A DNA stretch of 6,397 bases from B75-G9 sp964564905 (GTDB lineage Archaea; Hadarchaeota; Hadarchaeia; Hadarchaeales; Hadarchaeaceae): positions 1 through 6,397 of the forward strand of contig CAZMCI010000054.1 of assembly GCA_964564905.1 (NCBI GenBank). Reading direction: 5' to 3'. Under the pieces are notes generated by a model. It saw nothing but the letters and a program-made list of their open reading frames with translations. It did not search any database and had not been told where the DNA came from. Positions 1 to 5,406 of the stretch are shown here, piece by piece. How positions within the stretch are numbered: position 1 is the first letter of the stretch; each line of letters opens with the position of its first letter. The position numbers and the translations under genes are program-made.

Positions 1-5
1 TGGGT

Positions 6-791
6 GTGAGGTTAAGAAAGGGAACGCTTCTGATCGCGCTGGTTCTGCTGATCGGATTGGGGACGGGATCAGCATCGGGCGCGACGGAGAGATTGGAGGA
101 GGTCTCCTCCTTCGACTTTGATCACGGGGGTGATGATCTAGCGTGGGATGGTGAGCACCTCTGGGCCACCGATGCTAATGAGTTCAAGATTTACAAGCTC
201 GACACCAGCGGAAACGTTCTCTCATCGTTCAACTCTCCCGATGTAGTTCCTCGTGGTATAACATGGGACGGTGAGCATCTCTGGGTCAACTCTAGTTCTA
301 GGAGAAGGATTTACAAGCCCGACACCAGCGGCAACGTGGTCTCCTCTTTCGACCCTCCCAGCTCCAGCCCGAGAGGTCTGACGTGGGACGGTGAGCACCT
401 CTGGGTATCGGACGTTCCAGAAGGCAGGATATACCAGCTCCGGGTCACGACCGACAATGACAATGAGACCCAGTTCTCCTTGAACGTTTCTCTCGACCCT
501 CCTGAGGGCGGCTCGGTAACGCTTGACCCTCCCGGCGGCACCTATCCTGAAGGAACCGTCGTGACCCTCACGGCCGTGCCCGCCGAGAACTACGGGTTCG
601 CGGGGTGGTCCGGGGACATATCTGGAACGTCTTCAACAATGACCGTGACCATGGACTCGGACAAGAGCGTCACGGCACACTTTGTGAAGGTCGGGGAGCC
701 TCAGGGAGGGATACCCATGGTGTGGATCTGGATAGGTGTGGGGGCCATCGTAGCCGTGATTGTGGGGGCTCTCCTGCTCAAAAGGCGTTAG
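6..791 (+). CDS. secreted, membrane-anchored surface protein with three WDGEHLW repeats and an InlB-type domain
   Basis: A 261-residue extracytoplasmic protein of unknown specific function. Residues 1-26 form a signal peptide (basic MRLRK, hydrophobic core, small residues SASGA before the likely cut). Three 40-residue repeats follow, each with WDGEHLW (residues 47-53, 87-93, 127-133) and a strand like IYKLDTSGNVLSSF; they resemble NHL/beta-propeller blades. Residues about 160-226 match the divergent InlB B-repeat type (GTVVTLTAVP, FAGWSGD, TMDSDKSVTAHF), common in cell-surface proteins. Residues 237-258 are one membrane helix followed by KRR, so the bulk should lie outside the cell. The start is GTG; the frame is open to the left edge, but the signal peptide fits a start here. 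Three blades are too few for a closed propeller, so it may be a shortened copy. Surface localisation is well supported; adhesion or binding is inference. Confidence 0.85.
   Translation: MRLRKGTLLIALVLLIGLGTGSASGATERLEEVSSFDFDHGGDDLAWDGEHLWATDANEFKIYKLDTSGNVLSSFNSPDVVPRGITWDGEHLWVNSSSRRRIYKPDTSGNVVSSFDPPSSSPRGLTWDGEHLWVSDVPEGRIYQLRVTTDNDNETQFSLNVSLDPPEGGSVTLDPPGGTYPEGTVVTLTAVPAENYGFAGWSGDISGTSSTMTVTMDSDKSVTAHFVKVGEPQGGIPMVWIWIGVGAIVAVIVGALLLKRR
144..407 (+). repeat. three 120-bp tandem repeats inside the surface-protein gene
   Basis: The segment TGGGAYGGTGAGCAYCTCTGGG starts at 144, 264 and 384, an exact 120-base period (40 codons). The stretch between copies is also similar at the DNA level: TTTACAAGCTCGACACCAGC near 189 and TTTACAAGCCCGACACCAGC near 309. 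Conservation at the nucleotide level suggests fairly recent duplication or ongoing homogenisation of the blade unit. Confidence 0.85.
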
Positions 792-903
792 CACATCGGG
801 AATCCGCCAGTTGTTATACTAAATATTTTGATGGGAATTGGTCAAAATAGCATGACCCCCCGATTTTAAGCCCGAAAATCCAAGTAGTGTGTGAGGACGA
901 AAC
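792..903 (+). promoter_or_regulatory. intergenic region with candidate promoter and SD for the beta-helix gene
   Basis: The 112-base gap holds two A/T-rich TATA candidates: TTATACTAAATATT at about 814-827 and TTTTAAG at 864-870. The second lies about 26 bases before the region 890-895 where transcription would start. A six-base inverted repeat GATTTT (862-867) / AAAATC (875-880) overlaps that second box. GAGGA at 893-897 is six bases before the TTG start at 904 and is a good Shine-Dalgarno. No clear terminator for the upstream gene is visible. Confidence 0.4.
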
Positions 904-1683
904 TTGAAAAAGATTTTGCTTCTGCTTGTGCTGGCGTTGCTCGCCTCTCTCGCTTTGGGGACCCCACAGGTCTCCGCCGCATCCAATGATCTTACCTCCC
1001 ACGGCCCAATTTACATCGACGGAGATGAAGATTTCACTTCAGCGAATGGGGTTGTCGCTGGATCCGGAACAGAAAGCGATCCATACATGATCAAGAACTG
1101 GGTAATCGATGCCTCTGGCAATAGAGGAATCTGGATTAAAGACACGACGAAATACTTCATCATCAGAAACTGCGTGATCGAAAATGGGGAGGCTTCTTAT
1201 GGGATTTATCTCGCAAACGTGCGGAATGGTAGGATCGAGGAGGTAACATGCAACGGAAACTATGCGGGTATCGTGTTGAAAGACTCTGACAATAATAATT
1301 TGTCAAATAACGTTTGCACGAACAACGGTCAGCCATACGGCGGTTGGCCAGCTAGGGGTGGCATTTACATGCTGGATTCCAACTACAACACCCTGTTGAA
1401 TAACATATGCGAGAACAACGCCATATATGGCATTGGCATGTGGAGGTCCAAGAACAATATTTTGTCAAATAACACATGCAAGAACAACAGTGGCGGCATT
1501 TACCTGGAGCAGGATTCTCACCGCAATACACTACAGAACAACTTATGCGAAAACAATACCCGCTATGGCATTCATATGTGGAACGCCGACCACAACACCC
1601 TATCAACCAACGTACTCAAGAATAACGGCAGTGATGGTGTCTACCTGGCTGGGGATTGTGACCACAACTTCCTGTCGAATTAG
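904..1683 (+). CDS. secreted NosD-like right-handed beta-helix protein, cut off before its anchor
   Basis: A 259-residue secreted protein of the NosD/pectate-lyase-like beta-helix type. Residues 1-26 are a signal peptide (MKK, leucine-rich core, VSAAS). The N-cap contains HGPIYIDGDEDF and GSGTESDPYMIKNWVID, typical of archaeal NosD-like surface proteins. From residue 90 come repeated coils of 22-23 residues rich in Asn, with NTLxNNxCxNN-type turns; Cys recurs at the same coil position (90, 116, 138, 169, 192, 215). The 138-168 coil has an extra loop of about eight residues. The TTG start is chosen because GAGGA lies six bases upstream and the signal peptide begins there. The frame ends in TAGTAG in mid-coil after HNFLSN, while a membrane anchor follows in another frame, so a one-base deletion near 1680 is likely. 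Family ligand is unknown; carbohydrate or surface-layer roles are inference. Confidence 0.85.
   Translation: MKKILLLLVLALLASLALGTPQVSAASNDLTSHGPIYIDGDEDFTSANGVVAGSGTESDPYMIKNWVIDASGNRGIWIKDTTKYFIIRNCVIENGEASYGIYLANVRNGRIEEVTCNGNYAGIVLKDSDNNNLSNNVCTNNGQPYGGWPARGGIYMLDSNYNTLLNNICENNAIYGIGMWRSKNNILSNNTCKNNSGGIYLEQDSHRNTLQNNLCENNTRYGIHMWNADHNTLSTNVLKNNGSDGVYLAGDCDHNFLSN
1249..1680 (+). repeat. beta-helix coil repeats (about 66-69 bp units)
   Basis: These imperfect repeats encode coils starting at residues 116, 138, 169, 192, 215 and 238 of the beta-helix protein. Nucleotide similarity is still visible, for example TTTGTCAAATAAC near 1300 and again near 1461. The last coil is one or two residues short of complete where the frame stops. 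Confidence 0.75.
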
Positions 1684-1751
1684 TAGTCGCTTTGGTCGCA
1701 ATTATTGTTTGGAAATGGAAATTTGTTAAGAAAAAGATTCGAAGTGGATAG
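1683..1751 (+). other. detached C-terminal membrane anchor of the beta-helix protein
   Basis: Read in the frame starting at 1683, the sequence gives VVALVAIIVWKWKFV, then KKK and a short tail, then TAG at 1749-1751. This is a single membrane helix with a basic cytoplasmic tail, the same ending as the surface protein at 6-791. It has no start codon of its own, and a TGA lies upstream in its frame at 1659-1661. One extra base beside the AATTAG at 1678-1683 (for instance AATTTAG) would read through as FLSNL-VVALVAII, joining it to the coils. Its stop sits directly against the stop of the opposite gene at 1752, as expected of a true gene end. Confidence 0.7.
1727..1738 (-). terminator. weak T-tract downstream of the HAD gene
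   Basis: On the minus strand, about 15 bases past the HAD stop, there is ATCTTTTTCTTA. Archaeal terminators are often plain T-tracts, so it could end the two-gene transcript. It also encodes the lysines of the opposite-strand anchor, so the composition may simply be coding. Confidence 0.2.
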
Positions 1752-2456
1752 TCATAAAATCCGCTTGAGCTCCGCTAACGAACTTATCATGAAATCCGCT
1801 TGTTCTTCCACTCCCCAGTCCCTCCGCCTTACCCATATCGTCCGCATGCCCGCCGCTTTCGCTCCCCTGATGTCGGTGAACGGTTTATCCCCGACCATCA
1901 CGCACTCAGCAGTGCCCAGCCTCAGTTTCGACGCGGCCAGCAGGAACGGCTCGGGACTGGGCTTCGTTCGTGCTGTATCGTCTCCGCCTATGACGACCAC
2001 GTCAAAAAATCCGATGAGGGGGAGGTGTTTCAGTCTTTCGCTCTTCAGCCCGGGTTTGCCATCAGTGTCCGTGATGAGGCCAAGCTTGTATCTTTTTTTC
2101 TTAAGATAATTCAATGTTGGTTCCGCATCGGAATATGGAGAACAAACGCCTGAATACGCCGTCCAATAAAGTTGAGTAAGTTCATCTACAATCCGATTTG
2201 GTACATTTTGTCTCAGCCCAAGCTCAGCAAGCAGAACCGGCCACCATTCGTCGCGGTCGTACTTGGTTTCCATGTTCATCCTGTCGTCGAACGCCTCGAG
2301 CTTGGAACGCACGGCGGACTCGTTCACGACGATGCCACATTCACTGAGGTATCCCTGCACCCGCTTTGCCACCGCGCGGTGCGCCGCGTTCAGACCGGGA
2401 TCGGAATTCATCAGGGTCGAATCTAAGTCGAACAGCACCGCTTTTATGCCAAGCAT
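1752..2456 (-). CDS. HAD superfamily hydrolase, C1-cap type (phosphoglycolate phosphatase-like)
   Basis: A 234-residue cytosolic phosphatase-type protein (numbers here from the ATG start). Motif I is FDLDST with nucleophile Asp10 and acid/base Asp12. Motif II is the Thr of GLITDTD (129). Motif III is the Lys of RTKPSPEPF (165). Motif IV is VGDKPFTDIRGAKAAGM (Asp190 and Asp195). A helical C1 cap fills residues about 16-110, the subfamily IA layout of Gph-like enzymes, and the length is normal. All catalytic residues are present; substrate is unknown (small phosphorylated metabolite is the family norm). The ATG at 2456 shares its A with the TGA of the upstream B3/4 gene (TGATG), indicating translational coupling; a TTG one codon earlier is possible but less likely. 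GAGGA lies four bases upstream and GGAGGGG thirteen. The 3' end abuts the convergent beta-helix anchor. Confidence 0.92.
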   Translation of the reverse strand: MLGIKAVLFDLDSTLMNSDPGLNAAHRAVAKRVQGYLSECGIVVNESAVRSKLEAFDDRMNMETKYDRDEWWPVLLAELGLRQNVPNRIVDELTQLYWTAYSGVCSPYSDAEPTLNYLKKKRYKLGLITDTDGKPGLKSERLKHLPLIGFFDVVVIGGDDTARTKPSPEPFLLAASKLRLGTAECVMVGDKPFTDIRGAKAAGMRTIWVRRRDWGVEEQADFMISSLAELKRIL

Positions 2457-3118
2457 CAAATCCTCGCTTCCCCTCCACAGAATCTTATTATGTAATCAAC
2501 AGTCATCTCTGAAGCACGTTTAAGTATTTCCTTGTCTATCCCGGGCACTCCGCATATCAGCAGAAGAACATTCCTCGTCGCTTCGGTCACTTTTGTGCTG
2601 TCTGCATCCCGGTATGGGTAAATCGCGATCAGCTTCTCCTCGTCCGACACAACTGCTTCCTTGCCTTCGAGCACCATCGGTTTCTCCATGCCTATCCCCG
2701 TGAACTCCTCGCCCTTTCGCGCATGTCTCAGCACCAAATCTCCCTGAAGTTTATCCGCGTCGAATGCACCTATCGGGATACCTGTCCTAATCGAGGCCAA
2801 GTTGTAAGCGTCGACGAGTGTGTTTATAGTCGGCAACGGCTTCCCAGCTAGAATTCTTCGGATTAGCGCCTCGGCCGCAGGCCTGTTCTTCGTGGGGTCG
2901 ATGCCGATGCGCCAGAAGAAGTCCCGATATGCCCTGAAAATTGGAGCATCCTTTAGGCTCGCAAGGTCGTAGGTGCGCTTTACCTCCTCTATTATTTTCT
3001 CTTTTAACTGCTGCAACTCAATTTTCTCTTTCTCGACTTTTACTCCTTCTACACCGCACGCTAGGACTTGTAGTTCTGGAAAGCGCTCCTTCAGTTCAGG
3101 TTGAATACTAATTGCCAT
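2456..3118 (-). CDS. stand-alone B3/4-domain protein (PheRS beta editing-domain-like)
   Basis: A 220-residue cytosolic protein matching the B3/4 fold found in the beta subunit of phenylalanyl-tRNA synthetase, where it edits mischarged tRNA. The characteristic core runs through RAYRDFFWRIGIDPTKNRPAA (part, residues 62-82), LPTINTLVDAYNLASI (95-110), GIPIGAFDADKL, GEEFTGIG and VVSDEEKLIAIYPYRDA, ending with a helix-rich segment after TKVTEATRNVLLLICG. No synthetase catalytic parts are present. Free-standing members are common in archaea and bacteria; a tRNA-editing or amino-acid-binding role is inferred from the fold only. I chose ATG 3118 because related proteins begin just before the ISIQPELKERFP-type segment and the likely transcription start is near 3138; ATG 3127 and TTG 3142 are in-frame alternatives. 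It is first in an operon with the HAD phosphatase. Confidence 0.85.
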   Translation of the reverse strand: MAISIQPELKERFPELQVLACGVEGVKVEKEKIELQQLKEKIIEEVKRTYDLASLKDAPIFRAYRDFFWRIGIDPTKNRPAAEALIRRILAGKPLPTINTLVDAYNLASIRTGIPIGAFDADKLQGDLVLRHARKGEEFTGIGMEKPMVLEGKEAVVSDEEKLIAIYPYRDADSTKVTEATRNVLLLICGVPGIDKEILKRASEMTVDYIIRFCGGEARI

Positions 3119-3142
3119 ATGATTCATCCCCGTAGCGACCAA

Positions 3143-3175
3143 CCTATTTTAGACCCTCGATTTAAATTATAATCG
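3143..3175. promoter_or_regulatory. divergent promoter with palindrome between the B3/4 and PNPOx genes
   Basis: For the minus strand, TTTAAAT (3161-3167) as TATA box would place transcription start near 3138, leaving a leader of about 20 bases to ATG 3118. For the plus strand, TATTTTA (3145-3151) lies about 26 bases before ATG 3176, suggesting a leaderless transcript. A perfect inverted repeat TCGATT (3157-3162), eight A/T bases, AATCGA (3171-3176) overlaps the minus-strand TATA box and the plus-strand start, so a dimeric repressor bound here could silence both operons. Confidence 0.5.
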
Positions 3176-3520
3176 ATGATCACATCCAAGGAGACGGCAT
3201 TTCTGAAGCGAAACGAGGTCTGCAGATTCGCGACCATTTCACGCGATGCAGGTTCCCACATCGTTCTTGTTTGTTACGTTTTCCAGAGTCGCTTTTCCAT
3301 TGCGAGCGACTACCGGACCAAGAAATACAAGAACGTGCTTGAAAAAGTCACCCTCGTCGTCGACACCTACAAACCCCGTAAGGCAGTCCCAATCGAGGTA
3401 GAGACAAAGATCCCTGAGCGGGGCGAGGAGTTCAGGCACACCCGTGAGTTGTTTTACAAGAGGTTCGAGGGGGCGAGGAAAGATTCGTGGGAAGAAGGGG
3501 GTTCCCAATCCTCAAGATAA
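3176..3520 (+). CDS. PNPOx-fold (pyridoxamine 5'-phosphate oxidase-like) protein, frameshifted near its C-terminus
   Basis: As read, 114 residues of the small split-barrel family related to pyridoxamine-phosphate oxidase, whose members bind FMN, F420 or heme. The N-terminal part is typical: FLKRNEVCRFATISRD, HIVLVCYVF, FSIASDYRTKKYKNVLE, KVTLVVDTYKP, then ERGEEF and FYKRFEGARKDSWEEG. After that the frame gives GSQSSR and TAA, unlike the family. In the frame one base back, FPILKIKPLKK and a few residues follow, matching the expected APxxKIKPxKK-type ending, with TGA at 3550-3552. The switch falls in a run of five G at 3497-3501; six G would restore a protein of about 125 residues. The restored TGA overlaps the ATG of the isomerase gene. 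Some internal positions are also slightly shorter than usual. Cofactor and substrate cannot be told; it could be a recent pseudogene or a sequencing error. Confidence 0.75.
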   Translation: MITSKETAFLKRNEVCRFATISRDAGSHIVLVCYVFQSRFSIASDYRTKKYKNVLEKVTLVVDTYKPRKAVPIEVETKIPERGEEFRHTRELFYKRFEGARKDSWEEGGSQSSR

Positions 3521-3552
3521 AGCCTTTGAAGAAATCCAACGGAGACATGTGA
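3502..3552 (+). other. displaced C-terminal codons of the PNPOx-like gene
   Basis: Codons from 3502 read FPILKIKPLKKSNGDM and stop at TGA 3550-3552. This is the family-like C-terminal strand of the PNPOx barrel, out of frame with the body of the gene by one base. The stop and the next start form ATGTGATG, the same TGATG coupling seen between the B3/4 and HAD genes, which supports this as the original gene end. Confidence 0.7.
3541..3551 (+). promoter_or_regulatory. Shine-Dalgarno deciding the isomerase start
   Basis: GGAG at 3541-3544 is seven bases before ATG 3552. This favours ATG 3552 over upstream in-frame starts such as the ATG at 3444, whose extension encodes a basic, family-unlike peptide read from the PNPOx gene in another frame. 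Confidence 0.7.
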
Positions 3553-4325
3553 TGCACATACGATCCTTAGGGTGCGTGGAGTTTGCGGTTCCCGGTGACA
3601 CGCTGGAGGACAAATTGAGGACATTGGAATCGCACCGCATGTGGCTGGAGCTGGTCAATGACGGTGAAAAACCGTTGAAGGACATTTTGGATTTGATACC
3701 ATGTTTTAACACCTCGATTGAGTCGGTTCAGGCGTATCAGCTCCATGAACTTCAATTACTGGGTGCGAACGAAAATGAACGGAGAGCCGCCGCGCGTCAC
3801 GTGGAGGACACGATAAAGATGGCCTCCGAGGTAAGCGCGAAGAACGTCGTGGTTACTATAACCTATGGGATGCCTAAGGTCAAAAAGCCAAGGGAAAAAT
3901 GCGTAGAACTGTTCAAACATTTTGGCAAACTCGGTAGGGAACTCGACGTTTTAGTTTCGATCGAACCGCTGAGCAGGGATAGGACGACATTTCTTCCAAG
4001 CGTAGCCGAGGTTCACCGCCTTGTTCGCGATGTTGGCTCCAGCCATGTGCGTTTAATGGTGGACACGATGCATGTCCACGACAACGGGGAAAATGTTGCG
4101 GAAGTTGTTCGTGAATATTTTTCGGAGATATCGGAACTTCAGTTGCGTGATACCGGCTCGAAAGTGCCGGGGCAGGGGTCGATAAATTTTGCCTCACTTT
4201 TGAAAGTTATTCGGGAGAAATTTGAGGGACTGGTATGTTTGGAGTATAGACCTGGTCCAAACCCCAGCTCTGATTTTGACCAAGCTCGTAAGTTTGTGGC
4301 TGGCCTCATCTCTGCGGTTCGATGA
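3552..4325 (+). CDS. sugar phosphate isomerase/epimerase-like TIM-barrel protein (AP endonuclease 2 family)
   Basis: A 257-residue cytosolic TIM-barrel protein of the xylose-isomerase-like family, which includes sugar isomerases, epimerases and endonuclease IV. Barrel strands are visible: RSLGCVEFAVP, MWLELVND, AKNVVVTITYGMP, LDVLVSIEPLSRD, HVRLMVDTMHVHD, ISELQLRDTGSKVPGQGSINF, LVCLEYRPGPNP. Likely metal/substrate residues are Glu138 (IEP), Asp171 and His174 (VDTMH) and Glu231 (LEY). At the position of the fourth usual ligand, the second His of HxHxxD-type strands, this protein has Gln197 (ELQLRD). The PGQGSINF loop is the typical PGxGxIDF. It is second in an operon behind the PNPOx-like gene with a one-base TGATG overlap. 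Its 3' end overlaps the convergent dehydrogenase gene by 20 bases. Substrate is not predictable; family assignment is firm. Confidence 0.87.
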   Translation: MHIRSLGCVEFAVPGDTLEDKLRTLESHRMWLELVNDGEKPLKDILDLIPCFNTSIESVQAYQLHELQLLGANENERRAAARHVEDTIKMASEVSAKNVVVTITYGMPKVKKPREKCVELFKHFGKLGRELDVLVSIEPLSRDRTTFLPSVAEVHRLVRDVGSSHVRLMVDTMHVHDNGENVAEVVREYFSEISELQLRDTGSKVPGQGSINFASLLKVIREKFEGLVCLEYRPGPNPSSDFDQARKFVAGLISAVR

Positions 4326-5337
4326 TCACTTTGATCGATTCCTGTTCCCAAGGATGGCTCACCAGGTAAAATCCCTTCCCTGTCTCTGCCAGCCCGAGCC
4401 TGTGTGTTATCATATCGCGCACGTTTACTCGCCCCGCGCGGATCAACTCCAAGGCTTTCACGCAATCCGCAGGACTGGCTGCGTACGATGTGGTGAGAGT
4501 TACCTCCGTTCGCCAGAAGAGCTCGTTTACCGTGTACGGAATTGTGACTCCCTCCTTTGCTCCTGCGAAGAACAGCACGGTGCCACCTTTTTCCACAGAC
4601 TTCAGCGCCTGGGGGATGAATGCGCTGCGGCATATTATGACGAGGTCAGCCAGCCTGCCATCATTTGCATCTCGGACAGCAGCCGGGACATCCTCCTCCG
4701 CATTTATCACACTTTCTGCCCCGAACTTCTTCGCAGCTCTCATCCGGTAGTCGATCGTGTCTGCAGCTAAAACCCTTCCTGCCCCCGAGGCCACCGCGAG
4801 CTTGATGTGCAGTAAGCCTGAGATGCCGCATCCAACGACGAACACGCTCTGGCCCGGTCGCAGGCGGGCCTTTTCCTGACCTCGGATCACGCATCCTAGC
4901 GGCTCAGCAAAGGTGGCTTCTTCAAAACTGACCTCATCCGGAATGCGGAAAACTCCCCTGTCGACGTTGATCGGGGGGAGCCTGACGTATTCCGCAAAGC
5001 CTCCGGGATAGAACCTGGTGTGTTTCTGGAGGGTTTCGCATGCAGTGTGGTTGCCGTTTCTGCAGTAGTGACACGTATAACATGGAACGTGGTGGGTAGC
5101 CACGACTCTATCTCCTTTCTTGTACTTTGTGACACCCTCACCCACTTCCTCAACTTCACCGGCAATCTCGTGGCCGAGCACCAAAGGCACACTGTCTTTC
5201 CGATACCATTCCATCACATCGCTACCGCATATGCCACTTGCTATTACTTTTATGAGTACTTCTCCAGCTCCGATCTGAGGTTTCGGCATCTCTTCAAGAC
5301 GGACGTCCTTGTTGGAGTAATACATGGCGACGCGCAT
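4306..5337 (-). CDS. zinc-dependent medium-chain dehydrogenase (sorbitol/threonine dehydrogenase-like)
   Basis: A full-length 343-residue NAD(P)-dependent alcohol/polyol dehydrogenase. Catalytic zinc ligands are Cys37 (ASGICGSD), His56-Glu57 (LGHEIAGEV) and Glu145 (FAEPLGC). The structural-zinc lobe has four cysteines at 86, 89, 92 and 100. The Rossmann motif VGCGISGLLHIKLA spans 168-181, and the acidic residue after strand 2 (AADTID, Asp193) favours NAD over NADP. The overall pattern is that of the sorbitol/L-threonine dehydrogenase group; the exact substrate is open. ATG 5337 is preceded by GGGTGA at 5344-5349 with six bases of spacing. A TATA-like TTTTAAATTT at 5383-5392 suggests its own promoter. 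It converges on the isomerase gene with a 20-base overlap; a shared sugar pathway is possible but only inferred. Confidence 0.93.
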   Translation of the reverse strand: MRVAMYYSNKDVRLEEMPKPQIGAGEVLIKVIASGICGSDVMEWYRKDSVPLVLGHEIAGEVEEVGEGVTKYKKGDRVVATHHVPCYTCHYCRNGNHTACETLQKHTRFYPGGFAEYVRLPPINVDRGVFRIPDEVSFEEATFAEPLGCVIRGQEKARLRPGQSVFVVGCGISGLLHIKLAVASGAGRVLAADTIDYRMRAAKKFGAESVINAEEDVPAAVRDANDGRLADLVIICRSAFIPQALKSVEKGGTVLFFAGAKEGVTIPYTVNELFWRTEVTLTTSYAASPADCVKALELIRAGRVNVRDMITHRLGLAETGKGFYLVSHPWEQESIKVIIEPQR

Positions 5338-5406
5338 GGGATTTCACCCGATCTAACTCCTCTTTTTCTTATCCGCCATCTCAAATTTAAAACATTGGTG
5401 GAGACG
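5338..5406 (-). promoter_or_regulatory. promoter and ribosome-binding site of the dehydrogenase gene
   Basis: On the minus strand TTTTAAATTT (5392 to 5383) is a TATA-like box; a start about 26 bases on would fall near 5362, giving a leader of roughly 25 bases. The leader carries AGAGGAG-type purines and, closer in, GGGTGA six bases before ATG. The T-rich box directly follows the broken small membrane-protein gene and might also act as its terminator. Confidence 0.45.

Noticed and set aside
1249..1680. CRISPR-like or non-coding tandem repeat
   Set aside because: Repeats are imperfect, a multiple of three bases long, and encode regular beta-helix coils, so they are coding repeats.
1681..1686. 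TAGTAG in the beta-helix gene read as pyrrolysine rather than stop
   Set aside because: Reading through in the same frame gives no membrane helix or family-like sequence, whereas the neighbouring frame gives a clear anchor. TAG also ends the gene at 789-791.
1705..2109. Plus-strand open frame over the HAD gene
   Set aside because: It is antisense to a gene with all four HAD motifs, and its composition is that of a shadow frame.
3444..3551. Longer isomerase start at ATG 3444
   Set aside because: The extra 36 residues are basic and unlike the family, and are another frame of the PNPOx gene. ATG 3552 has a well-placed GGAG and a TGATG junction.
4139..4633. Minus-strand open frame spanning the isomerase and dehydrogenase ends
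   Set aside because: It has no recognisable domain and overlaps two well-supported genes in other frames.
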